Source: CAKRPJ01 sp934376955
Lineage (GTDB): Bacteria; Bacillota; Clostridia; Lachnospirales; Lachnospiraceae
Assembly: GCA_934376955.1 (NCBI GenBank)
Contig: CAKRPJ010000002.1
Location: 1 to 64,000 of the forward strand
Reading direction: 5' to 3'
DNA length: 64,000 nt
Numbering within the stretch: position 1 is the stretch's first letter; each line of letters starts with the position of its first letter. Under the pieces are notes generated by a model that ran no database searches, was not told the DNA's origin, and saw only the letters and a list, made by a program, of their open reading frames with translations. Made by a program: the position numbers and the translations under genes. Positions 7,832-15,984 of the stretch are shown here, piece by piece.

Positions 7832-9982
7832 ATGGAAGAAAAATGTTTTAACGAGAGGAAAGAAATGCTCCTCTCACTGATGAATGAAAAAGAATATGTG
7901 CCGATGAAGATCAAGGAGCTGGCTATCCTTCTGGATATTCCCAGAGAAAAAAGGGAAGAACTGAAGGCGGTGCTGGATTCACTTCTTGCGGAGGGGAAGA
8001 TCAGTGTGTCTAAAAAGGGAAAGTATGCCCGCGCAGAGGTATTTGCTCAGACAGGGATCTTTACGGCACATTATAGAGGATTCGGATTTGTAACGATAGA
8101 GGGCCGGGATCAGGATGTATTTATCGCACCGGATAATACCGGGGATGCGATGGACAAGGATACGGTACAGGTGGTTGTTGAGGAGGCCAGGGACGGCCGG
8201 AGAGCAGAGGGTGTAGTCGTCAGGATCCTAGAGCATGCCAATGAAACAGTAGTCGGCATATATGAAAAGAATAAGAGCTTTGGCTTTGTGATCCCCGATA
8301 ATCCCCGGATCACGATGGATGTTTTTATTCCGCAGGGGAGTGATATGGGCGCCGTATCCGGACACAAGGTAGTAGCCAGACTCACGAGCTACGGTGGGAA
8401 AAGAAAAAATCCGGAGGGACAGATCATAGAGATATTAGGGCATATCAATGACCCCGGTGTCGATATTGAATCGGTAGTAAGAGCATACGGACTGCCGGAA
8501 ACATATCCGGAGGAGGTAATGGAGGAAGCTGCAAATGTGCCGGAGGAGCTTACCCAGAAGATGATCGAGGAGGAGATAGCCAAAGGACGTAGGGATCTGC
8601 GCCATCTTCCCATGGTCACGATCGACGGGGAGGATGCAAAGGATCTCGATGATGCAGTGAGTATTTCGTCCGAGCTTAAGAACGGGAAAGAGATCTTTCA
8701 TCTCGGCGTGCATATCGCGGATGTGACTCATTACGTAAAAGAAGGCGGAGCTCTCGATCGGGAGGCACTGAAAAGAGGAACGAGCGTTTATCTTGTCGAC
8801 CGCGTGATCCCAATGCTTCCGCATCGCTTATCCAACGGCATCTGTTCCCTGAATGCAGGCTGTGACCGCCTTGCACTGAGCTGTCTTATGGATATCGATG
8901 AAAACGGTGTGATATTGGGACACGAGATCTGTGAAACCATCGTCTGTATCGATCGAAGACTGACCTATACTCATGTTGCCAAGGTGCTGGAAGCTCCTGA
9001 GGCTTTTGCAGATAAAGAAGAATGCGATATGCTCTGTATGATGGGGCGTGCCTCAAAGGCCTTAAGAGGGCGGCGGATGTTAAGGGGGGCAGTCGATTTC
9101 GATTTTCCGGAGTGTAAGATCATCCTGGATGATAAGGGAAGACCGAAGGATATACGGCCCTATGAAAGAAATGCCGCAAATATGCTGATCGAGGATTTTA
9201 TGCTGGCTGCGAATGAGACCGTAGCGGAAGATTATTACTGGCAGCAGGTTCCGTTCCTCTATCGGACCCATGAAAAGCCGGATGAAGAAAAGATCAAGAA
9301 ATTCGGTATTCTGATCAACAACTTCGGCTATTCCATCCATCTTCAGAATGGAGAGCTTCACCCGAAGGAAATGCAGAAATTGCTGCAGAAAGTGGCCGGA
9401 TCTCCGGAGGAGGCGCTTCTCTCAAGACTGGCCCTTCGTTCTATGAAGCAGGCAAAATATACGCCGGACTGCTTAGGACATTTCGGTCTGGCGGCATCGT
9501 ATTATACCCATTTTACCTCTCCGATCCGAAGGTATCCGGATCTGCAGATCCATCGGATAATTAAAGAAAACATCCAGGGCAAGCTGGATGAGAAACGGAT
9601 CTTCCACTATGAAAAGATCCTCAACGAAGTGGCCTTATGGACATCGTCGCGAGAACGTCTGGCAGAGGAAGCAGAGCGGGAAACGGAAAAGCTTAAGAAG
9701 GTGCAGTATATGGAGCGCCATATCGGTGAAGAATTTGATGGCATCATATCCGGCATCAATAATTACGGATTCTATGTAGAGCTGCCCAATTCCGTTGAAG
9801 GAATGGTCCGGGTGAGCGAGCTGGACGGAGATTATTATGTGTTTAACGAGGAACGTTATGAGCTTATCGGAGAATGCACGGGAAAGAAATTCAAGCTTGG
9901 ACAGCCCATACGGATATTTGTGGTATCCGTAGACAGATACTTGAAGACAATCGATTTTCTGCCGGTGAGAATTAATAATTAG
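7832..9982 (+). CDS. rnr: Ribonuclease R
   Basis: A 716-residue 3'-5' exoribonuclease of the RNase II/R family. Residues 1-70 form a winged-helix-like region, followed by two cold-shock OB domains (to about 205), the RNB catalytic domain (about 255-580) with metal-binding acids in DGEDAKDLDDA (265-275), and a C-terminal S1 domain (about 635-710). RNase R degrades structured RNA and, with SmpB and tmRNA, non-stop mRNA; smpB starts 16 nt downstream. The start is uncertain: ATG 7832 keeps the N-terminal sequence seen in relatives, but ATG 7865 has a better ribosome site. Confidence 0.96.
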   Translation: MEEKCFNERKEMLLSLMNEKEYVPMKIKELAILLDIPREKREELKAVLDSLLAEGKISVSKKGKYARAEVFAQTGIFTAHYRGFGFVTIEGRDQDVFIAPDNTGDAMDKDTVQVVVEEARDGRRAEGVVVRILEHANETVVGIYEKNKSFGFVIPDNPRITMDVFIPQGSDMGAVSGHKVVARLTSYGGKRKNPEGQIIEILGHINDPGVDIESVVRAYGLPETYPEEVMEEAANVPEELTQKMIEEEIAKGRRDLRHLPMVTIDGEDAKDLDDAVSISSELKNGKEIFHLGVHIADVTHYVKEGGALDREALKRGTSVYLVDRVIPMLPHRLSNGICSLNAGCDRLALSCLMDIDENGVILGHEICETIVCIDRRLTYTHVAKVLEAPEAFADKEECDMLCMMGRASKALRGRRMLRGAVDFDFPECKIILDDKGRPKDIRPYERNAANMLIEDFMLAANETVAEDYYWQQVPFLYRTHEKPDEEKIKKFGILINNFGYSIHLQNGELHPKEMQKLLQKVAGSPEEALLSRLALRSMKQAKYTPDCLGHFGLAASYYTHFTSPIRRYPDLQIHRIIKENIQGKLDEKRIFHYEKILNEVALWTSSRERLAEEAERETEKLKKVQYMERHIGEEFDGIISGINNYGFYVELPNSVEGMVRVSELDGDYYVFNEERYELIGECTGKKFKLGQPIRIFVVSVDRYLKTIDFLPVRINN

Positions 9983-9998
9983 GTCATGGAGGTAAAAA

Positions 9999-10466
9999 AT
10001 GGGAAAGGGAAGTTTTAAACTAATCGCAAATAACAAAAAAGCGTATTTTGACTTTTTCATCGATGATAAATTTGAATGCGGTATCGCGCTTGCCGGAACG
10101 GAAGTGAAATCTCTCCGCATGGGAAAATGCAGCATCAAAGAAGCCTTTGTCCGTATCGTTAATAATGAAGTGATGATCTACGGCATGCACATCAGTCCGT
10201 ATGAAAAGGGGAATATCTTCAATAAGGATCCGCTAAGGGAGCGCAAGCTTTTGATGCACAGATTTGAGATCAATAAGCTGAAGGGAAAGATACAGGAGAA
10301 GGGCTATACGCTGGTTCCGCTGCAGGTATATTTTAAAGGCAGCCTTGTCAAGGTGGAGATCGGACTGGCCCGCGGTAAAAAGCTTTATGACAAAAGAGCG
10401 GACATTGCCAAAAAAGATCAAAGACGAGAGCTGGAGAAGGAGTTTAAGGTCAAGAATCTCTATTAG
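9999..10466 (+). CDS. smpB: SsrA-binding protein SmpB
   Basis: A 155-residue SmpB, full length. Landmarks are NKKAYFDFFIDDKFECGIALAG near the start, GTEVKSLRMGK (residues 28-38) and the basic tail with KKLYDKRADIAKKDQ that enters the empty mRNA channel. It delivers alanyl-tmRNA to stalled ribosomes. It follows rnr by 16 nt with GGAGG before its ATG. The tmRNA gene lies 1.8 kb away on the opposite strand, with two unrelated genes between. Confidence 0.97.
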   Translation: MGKGSFKLIANNKKAYFDFFIDDKFECGIALAGTEVKSLRMGKCSIKEAFVRIVNNEVMIYGMHISPYEKGNIFNKDPLRERKLLMHRFEINKLKGKIQEKGYTLVPLQVYFKGSLVKVEIGLARGKKLYDKRADIAKKDQRRELEKEFKVKNLY

Positions 10467-10539
10467 GATCGGTGTTGTTTTTCTGTTTTGTGTAGTAAAA
10501 TATTAGTAGGGGATATTTGCAAAGATAAGGAGGATGATT

Positions 10540-11499
10540 ATGAAGAAAAGATCATCAAGGCTGGCTGCTGCCCTTGCAGTAGCAGCAGCGATAGCACTAG
10601 GCAGCAGCGAAACAGCAATGGCGGAAGAAACATCACGTTCATTATATAGAACGATGACCCCGGACGGCACTGTCCGCGAGCTGGAATGGAAAACAGATGA
10701 CAAGGGAGATTGGTACCAGTATTTGGACGATGGAAGCTATCCGAAAGGACAGTGGCTCTGGATCAGTTCCGTTAGTAACAGCGGATACTGCAGCGGAACA
10801 GCACGCTGTGTATATATTAAAAATGACGGATATATATATAATTCCGGATACAGCAAGGTGTATATGGCCACACATAGCTCTGACGAAGCCTTTAAAGCCT
10901 TAGATGGCTTCAAAAGTCCGGATGGGTATCCTGTGGACATAAGCGGAGCGTGGATAAATGAAGCGGGCACCGATCAGATCAAAAAAGAATTTCCCGAGTT
11001 AAAAGGGATGACCAGAACAGTTAAAGATAAAAATGGAGAGACGAAAACATTTTATAATGATGCGGCTTTTTCTGATTATGTTCATGAAAAATGGAATGAA
11101 CAGTTCGACGAAGAATATATTGCAAAGCAGGTAGAGCTGGCAATTGAAGCGACAAATGAACAAAGACGAAAAAAAGGCCGTACAGAGCTTGTATATGATG
11201 AAAGCCTGGATGAGCTTGCCGAACAGAGAGCCCATCAAATTGCGGATAATTTTACCCACACACTTCCTGAGGGAGGAACGGTATCTAAATATCATCTAGC
11301 TGAAAATATTGCTGCTCACTCATACAATGATGTTGAGCCGGGAAAATTTGCTGTAAATTGGCTGTGGATGAATTCATTCGGACATAAAACGAATATCCTT
11401 GCCAAAAATGCCACTAAAATCAATATAAAGGCAGTTGTAGTGCCGGATAGTGCCGGATGTCCGAGGTGGTACTGGGTTCAACTGTTTGGATTTGATTAA
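10540..11499 (+). CDS. Secreted CAP-domain (SCP/PR1) protein
   Basis: A 319-residue exported protein. The start at 10540 is chosen because AAGGAGG (10527-10533) is 6 nt away, whereas the ATG at 10534 touches it. A signal peptide covers about residues 1-28, with likely cleavage after AMA. The middle (about 30-190) has no clear family but is rich in Tyr, Gly and Lys. The C-terminal 125 residues form a CAP domain: NEQRRKKGRTELVYDESLDE, the RAHQIADNFTHT helix, and HLAENIAAHSYND with NWLWMNSFGHKTNIL. CAP proteins of Firmicutes are extracellular with mostly unknown function. It has its own terminator. Confidence 0.85.
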   Translation: MKKRSSRLAAALAVAAAIALGSSETAMAEETSRSLYRTMTPDGTVRELEWKTDDKGDWYQYLDDGSYPKGQWLWISSVSNSGYCSGTARCVYIKNDGYIYNSGYSKVYMATHSSDEAFKALDGFKSPDGYPVDISGAWINEAGTDQIKKEFPELKGMTRTVKDKNGETKTFYNDAAFSDYVHEKWNEQFDEEYIAKQVELAIEATNEQRRKKGRTELVYDESLDELAEQRAHQIADNFTHTLPEGGTVSKYHLAENIAAHSYNDVEPGKFAVNWLWMNSFGHKTNILAKNATKINIKAVVVPDSAGCPRWYWVQLFGFD

Positions 11500-11530
11500 A
11501 CAATTTTCCTATACGTAATCGCCCGGAGAC

Positions 11531-11573
11531 AGAAAAATCCCTCAGTGGTTCAGATCCACTGGGGGGATTTTTC
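11531..11573 (+). terminator. Terminator after the CAP protein
   Basis: Stem AGAAAAATCCCTCAGTGG against CCACTGGGGGGATTTTTCT with T-rich 3' arm. The rest of 11574-11735 is AT-rich with no gene seen. Confidence 0.85.
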
Positions 11574-11686
11574 TACAACTTAACGTAATATCTACTTCAG
11601 AAATCTCAAAAGCGATCAACAGTGTCAATTATTTTCATTATCGAATATAAATGATAATTATGGGATTTTAAATTAAGATATACATG

Positions 11687-11720
11687 AAAAAAGAGAACAG
11701 CTTTCGCCATTCTCTTTTCT
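11687..11720. terminator. Small hairpin at the end of the lipoprotein gene
   Basis: AAAAGAGAA and TTCTCTTTT arms around CAGCTTTCGCCA. It lies just past the stop codon of the minus-strand lipoprotein gene and could terminate on both strands. Confidence 0.6.
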
Positions 11721-11735
11721 ACAAACTGAAAGTTG

Positions 11736-12074
11736 TCAGTCTGGTAATTCAACCAATACTGCTTCGTCAATATCAAAGTAATCATCCATATTACTGCTAA
11801 GCCCAGATGCTTTCCAAGCTTGTTCGAAGGTAATATCTTCTATGTTGCTTAAATAAATGTATGTGCTGTCCTTAACGGCATTACTCAGTCGTCCACTGAT
11901 TTCCAACCTGTATTTGTAGATATGTCCATCGCACTGCCATGTACCGTCTGACATTTCACTGTATGTTTTCATGTTTCCTTCAATTGTGTCAATCGGCTTT
12001 ATTGACTGTGTACCACAACCCGTGATTGAGGCCGTAAGTAAAAGACATAGCAACAATATTAGTATTTTCTTCAT
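11736..12074 (-). CDS. Small lipoprotein of unknown function
   Basis: A 112-residue exported lipoprotein. The N-terminus MKKILILLLCLLLTASITGC has a lysine pair, hydrophobic core and ITGC lipobox. ATG 12074 is preferred because GGGAGG is 8 nt away; ATG 12080 is too close. The mature part, with GTWQCDGHIYKYRLEISGR and YIYLSNIEDITFEQAWKASG, recalls short lipoproteins with an immunity-like fold in Firmicutes, but I do not recognise a family. The gene is AT-rich compared with its neighbours and lies between the CAP gene and tmRNA, consistent with acquired DNA beside a common integration site. Confidence 0.7.
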   Translation of the reverse strand: MKKILILLLCLLLTASITGCGTQSIKPIDTIEGNMKTYSEMSDGTWQCDGHIYKYRLEISGRLSNAVKDSTYIYLSNIEDITFEQAWKASGLSSNMDDYFDIDEAVLVELPD

Positions 12075-12139
12075 GGTCATTACCTCCCAAAATTCCGATT
12101 TGTTAAATTCATATCCGCATTATAGCATAAAAATAAAAT

Positions 12140-12179
12140 AACGACACTGTATATCACTTTCGTAACATACAATGTCGTT
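12140..12179. terminator. Terminator of tmRNA (bidirectional hairpin)
   Basis: Arms AACGACACTGTAT and ATACAATGTCGTT pair at 12 of 13 positions. T-rich DNA follows on both sides, so it can end tmRNA transcription (minus strand). Confidence 0.7.
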
Positions 12180-12264
12180 ACTTTTATTTTCTTCGATACA
12201 CCAAACAAAACATATTCCTGTATACGATAATATCATATACAGAGTTCGACTTGTTCAGCTTTAG

Positions 12265-12605
12265 TGGACCTGAGGGGAATCGAACCCCTGTCCGAAAACC
12301 GATCCCCTGTTCTTCTACTATCATAGTCTATTGTTTGACATTCCCTCCTGTGAACGAAAACAGACATCCTTTCCCATTCAGTAGCTTCATATTACGCCCA
12401 CATACTCAAAGCTTTGTATATGTCGTTTCCTGCGATTCATGGTGCCGGTGATTCGGGATGCAGGTCTCCCGAAGCCGACAGCTGCCTAAATTAGGCTGCG
12501 TATGCTAATTCGTTGTTAGCGTTTATATTTAGGTTTGCCATTTAACGCATTGCTTGCGGATAGCTTCACCAGCTTCACAGCCCCCGTCGAAACCAGTACA
12601 AGCCC
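12265..12605 (-). ncRNA. ssrA: Transfer-messenger RNA
   Basis: About 341 nt on the minus strand. The 5' end GGGCTTG pairs with the 3' CAGGTCC to form the acceptor stem, and the 3' end contains the T-arm GGGGTTCGATTCCCC with discriminator A at 12265. The CCA is not encoded. The tRNA-like start includes TGGTTTCGACGGGGGC. The tag frame at 12520-12491 reads ANNELAYAA followed by TAA, a normal degradation tag ending in two alanines. It rescues stalled ribosomes with SmpB. Two plus-strand reading frames here are artefacts of this RNA. Confidence 0.97.
12491..12520 (-). other. tmRNA proteolysis-tag reading frame
   Basis: Resume codon GCT at 12520-12518 and stop TAA at 12493-12491 encode ANNELAYAA. 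Confidence 0.9.
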
Positions 12606-12651
12606 TTACTGGCTGCCATTAGAGGCATATATCCCTTTCGGGTTACAAGAC

Positions 12652-12680
12652 ATAATAACACGTTCTTCCGATAAAGTCAA
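12652..12680 (-). promoter_or_regulatory. Promoter of tmRNA
   Basis: On the minus strand: TTGACT (12680-12675), a 17-nt spacer and TATTAT (12657-12652). Transcription would start near 12645, giving a precursor with about 40 extra 5' nt. Confidence 0.85.
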
Positions 12681-12733
12681 GTATTGCTCCAAAGAAGAAT
12701 GGCCTTGTTACGGAGAGAACCGCAAATGTCCGC

Positions 12734-12762
12734 TTTACTTTTAAGGTGAAATCTATTATAAT
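12734..12762 (+). promoter_or_regulatory. Promoter of the MATE gene
   Basis: TTTACT (12734-12739), 17-nt spacer, TATAAT (12757-12762), diverging from the tmRNA promoter. Confidence 0.7.
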
Positions 12763-12793
12763 TCTTTGAGATTTTACTAGGGAGGAAATATCT

Positions 12794-14149
12794 ATGAGTC
12801 AAAGAGATATGGATATGACAAAGGGGCCTTTGAAAAAGCAGATCCTGTTTTTCAGCATTCCGCTGATGCTGTCAAACCTTCTTCAGGTTCTCTTTAACAT
12901 GTCAGACATTGCAGTGATCGGTCAATTTGCAGGAGCAATCTCCCTTGGAGCCGTGGGATCAACAACAACGCTGATTTCCATGTATACCGGCTTCCTGATC
13001 GGGCTTTCCGGGGGGATCAACGTGCTGACTGCTTTGTATATCGGAGCAAAAAATAAGAAAGCTCTGTCAGAAACAGTACATACAGCATTTCTTGTAAGTC
13101 TTGTGATAGGCTTGCTGCTTTTACTCGCGGGGGTAACGACCTCCCATGGGCTCCTTCGTATTTTGAAAACAAAGGAGGAGCTGGCAGATAAGGCGGCTCT
13201 CTATATTAAGATCTACTTCCTCGGCATCCCGGCTCTGGCTGTCTATAACTTCGGAAATGCAGTCTTTAGCGCAGCAGGAGATACCGGACGACCGCTTAGG
13301 TATCTGTTCATTGCCGGAGTTGTAAACGTTATTTTAAATCTGTTTTTTGTCATCGTCTGCAGACTGGACGTAGTGGGCGTTGCTCTTGCAAGCGCACTGT
13401 CGCAGTATTTATCTGCATTCCTGATCGTTTTTGCTCTGTTTAAAAGCAGATTGGATTTTGGTCTCCGGTTTTCCGAGCTGCGATTCTCAAAGGATAAGAT
13501 CCGGTCGATCCTGCAGATCGGAATCCCATCCGGCTTTCAGAATGCGGTTTTCGGAATTGCAAACCTCTTTGTGCAGGTCGGCGTAAACTCCTTCAGCGCG
13601 GTAATGGTTGCCGGAAACTCCGCAGCCGCGAACGCAGATGCACTGATCTATGATGTGATGGCGGCGTTCTATACAGCATGTGCCAGCTTTATGGGCCAGA
13701 ACTATGGCTCCGGAAACAGAAAACGTCTGCGGGACAGCTATTTTGTCAGTCTCGCCTATTCCTTTGGTATCGGACTTATTATGGGACTTCTTCTGGTGGC
13801 CTTCGGAAAACAGTTCTTATCCTTGTTTACGAGTGATCCGGAAGTCGTGTCTGCCGGAATGAAGCGGCTTACGATCATGGGCTTTTCCTATTGGATCTCG
13901 GCATTTATGGATTGCACCATCGCTGCCGCAAGAGCACTTGGAAAGAGTGTTGTTCCGATGATCCTTGTGATCATGGGTTCCTGTGTGTTCAGGATCATCT
14001 GGGTCTACACGGTGTTTGCCCATTTTCAGACGATCCCGTCCCTGTATCTTTTATACTGCTGCTCATGGACGATCACGTCTGTGGCGGAGATCCTCTATTT
14101 TATCCGTGTATATAAGTCGGCTGTAGGGGCAATGGCAAAAACGGCATAG
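12794..14149 (+). CDS. MATE family efflux transporter
   Basis: A 451-residue inner-membrane protein with about 12 hydrophobic segments forming two MatE repeats (about 15-175 and 235-400). Typical landmarks are the opening MTKGPLKKQILFFSIPLMLS and the pair AGVVNVILNLFFV and GIPSGFQNAVFGIAN. MATE proteins export cationic compounds or metabolites using Na+ or H+ gradients; the substrate cannot be told from sequence. GGGAGG lies 8 nt before the ATG. It has its own promoter and is not obviously in an operon. Confidence 0.93.
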   Translation: MSQRDMDMTKGPLKKQILFFSIPLMLSNLLQVLFNMSDIAVIGQFAGAISLGAVGSTTTLISMYTGFLIGLSGGINVLTALYIGAKNKKALSETVHTAFLVSLVIGLLLLLAGVTTSHGLLRILKTKEELADKAALYIKIYFLGIPALAVYNFGNAVFSAAGDTGRPLRYLFIAGVVNVILNLFFVIVCRLDVVGVALASALSQYLSAFLIVFALFKSRLDFGLRFSELRFSKDKIRSILQIGIPSGFQNAVFGIANLFVQVGVNSFSAVMVAGNSAAANADALIYDVMAAFYTACASFMGQNYGSGNRKRLRDSYFVSLAYSFGIGLIMGLLLVAFGKQFLSLFTSDPEVVSAGMKRLTIMGFSYWISAFMDCTIAAARALGKSVVPMILVIMGSCVFRIIWVYTVFAHFQTIPSLYLLYCCSWTITSVAEILYFIRVYKSAVGAMAKTA

Positions 14150-14201
14150 AGGAAATTTCGCTAGATATTTTCAGTATTTTTCGGTTGATCCGCAAAATAG
14201 C

Positions 14202-14229
14202 TGGACAGCCTTTTTATTTCCTGTATAAT
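14202..14229 (+). promoter_or_regulatory. Possible promoter of the SulP gene
   Basis: TGGACA (14202-14207), 16-nt spacer, TATAAT (14224-14229). Confidence 0.5.
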
Positions 14230-14307
14230 AGGAAATTGTGACTGATGGCGAATATCCGCTTTACAGCATAAAATTAACCTTAAAGAATGGGGAAAAGGAG
14301 ATTGAGT

Positions 14308-15960
14308 ATGGAAAAGATACGTCCAATGTTGTTTACAACATTGAAAAATTATTCCGGTGCGCAGCTTTTGTCCGATGTTGTAGCGGGCATTATCGTAGCG
14401 ATCATCGCGCTGCCTCTGTCCATCGCACTGGCATTGGCTTCCGGAGTGGGCCCGGAGCAGGGGATCTACACAGCGATCGCAGCTGGTTTTGTAATTTCGT
14501 TTTTAGGCGGAAGTCAGGTTCAGATCGCAGGCCCGACAGCAGCGTTTGCTACGATTGTTGCCGGTATCGTGGCAAAGAGCGGAGTGGAGGGTCTGGCTGT
14601 CGCTACGATCATGGCAGGTATTATTCTTGTCATCATGGGCTTCTGTCAGTTTGGCTCTCTGATCAAATTCATTCCGTTTACGATAACGACAGGCTTTACT
14701 TCCGGAATCGCCGTTACCATTGTGATCGGTCAGCTGAAGGATTTCTTTGGTGTCACATATCCTGCCGGTATGGAAACGATCGAAACGATGCAGAAGTTTA
14801 AAGCCTTTGCAGCCGGTTTCGGAAGCTTTAATGTGCAGGCAGTGATCGTTGGTCTTGTGTGTCTGGCCATTCTAATCCTTATGCCGAAGATAACAGAAAA
14901 GATCCCGGGATCCCTCGTGGCAGTTATTGCGGGGATCCTGATGGTGAAATTTTTACCTCTAAAGGTCAATACGATCGGAGATCTCTATACGGTCAGCAAC
15001 AGTCTTCCGGCATTTAGAATCCCGTCCTTTGGCTTTGAAGTGATCCGGGAATCTCTGCCGGATGCGTTTACGATCGCTGTTTTAGCGGCCATCGAATCTT
15101 TACTTTCCTGCGTGGTCGCAGATGGCATGATCGGCGGAAAACACCGCTCTAACACAGAGCTTGTGGCACAGGGTGCCGGAAATATTGTTTCTGCATTGTT
15201 CGGAGGAATCCCTGCAACGGGAGCCATTGCTCGTACTGCGGCCAATGTTAAGAACGGCGGACGCACTCCGGTGGCCGGTATGGTGCATGCCATTGTCCTG
15301 CTTCTGATTCTTGTGATCCTGATGCCGTGTGCAAGCTGGATCCCAATGCCGACCATCGCGGCGATCCTTTTCATGGTTGCCTATAATATGTGCCAGTGGA
15401 GAATCTTCTTAAAACTGGTAAAGACAGCACCAAAGAGCGATATCCTTGTCCTTGTACTGACGTTCTTCCTGACCGTGATCTTTGACCTTGTTGTCGCCAT
15501 TGAGGTTGGAATGCTTTTATCCTGTCTTCTGTTCATGAAGCGCATGAGTGACGAGACAGGCACCAGAAACTGGCTTTACGCAGAGGAGGCAGCGGCAGCA
15601 GAAAAATCTTCTAAAGACTTACGCCATATCCCGCTGGAGCTTGCCGTATATGAGATCACAGGCCCATTATTCTTCGGAGCAGCAGATAGGATCAATCAGA
15701 TCGAGACCGCCGACGGAACAAGATGCCTGATCCTTCGTATGCGTGCGGTACCGGCTCTTGACAGCACAGCAATGAATGCGATGACCGCTCTCTACGAACG
15801 GTGTCAGAAAAAGGGAATCACTCTGATCCTGTCCCATGTCAATGAGCAGCCGATGCGGGCAATGGAGAAGGCCGGCTTTGTTGAGCTGGTGGGCAGAGAG
15901 CATTTCTGCGATAATATCGAGGAAGCCCTCAGCCATGCCGATGAGGTACTCGAAAAATAG
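14308..15960 (+). CDS. SulP family anion permease with STAS domain
   Basis: A 550-residue SLC26/SulP transporter. The membrane part (about 20-410) starts with the conserved DVVAGIIVAIIALPLSIALA and IAGPTAAF segments, and the cytosolic STAS domain occupies about 430-545, with RMRAVPALDSTAMNAM around the usual serine site. Family members carry sulfate, bicarbonate or dicarboxylates; substrate is not decidable here and no sulfur genes adjoin. AAAGGAG lies 7 nt before ATG 14308; the upstream ATG 14287 contains that ribosome site and is unlikely. Confidence 0.93.
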   Translation: MEKIRPMLFTTLKNYSGAQLLSDVVAGIIVAIIALPLSIALALASGVGPEQGIYTAIAAGFVISFLGGSQVQIAGPTAAFATIVAGIVAKSGVEGLAVATIMAGIILVIMGFCQFGSLIKFIPFTITTGFTSGIAVTIVIGQLKDFFGVTYPAGMETIETMQKFKAFAAGFGSFNVQAVIVGLVCLAILILMPKITEKIPGSLVAVIAGILMVKFLPLKVNTIGDLYTVSNSLPAFRIPSFGFEVIRESLPDAFTIAVLAAIESLLSCVVADGMIGGKHRSNTELVAQGAGNIVSALFGGIPATGAIARTAANVKNGGRTPVAGMVHAIVLLLILVILMPCASWIPMPTIAAILFMVAYNMCQWRIFLKLVKTAPKSDILVLVLTFFLTVIFDLVVAIEVGMLLSCLLFMKRMSDETGTRNWLYAEEAAAAEKSSKDLRHIPLELAVYEITGPLFFGAADRINQIETADGTRCLILRMRAVPALDSTAMNAMTALYERCQKKGITLILSHVNEQPMRAMEKAGFVELVGREHFCDNIEEALSHADEVLEK

Positions 15961-15984
15961 GAAAATGATTCCGGTAGGCGGTCT

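Noticed and set aside
12251..12744. Two plus-strand reading frames (66 and 69 codons)
   Set aside because: They lie on the antisense of tmRNA and its promoter; the GNRTPVR-type peptide is a known artefact of tmRNA/tRNA T-arms.
14238..14801. 187-codon plus-strand frame
   Set aside because: Overlaps the SulP gene in another frame; residue composition rich in Cys, Arg and Ser as in shadow frames.
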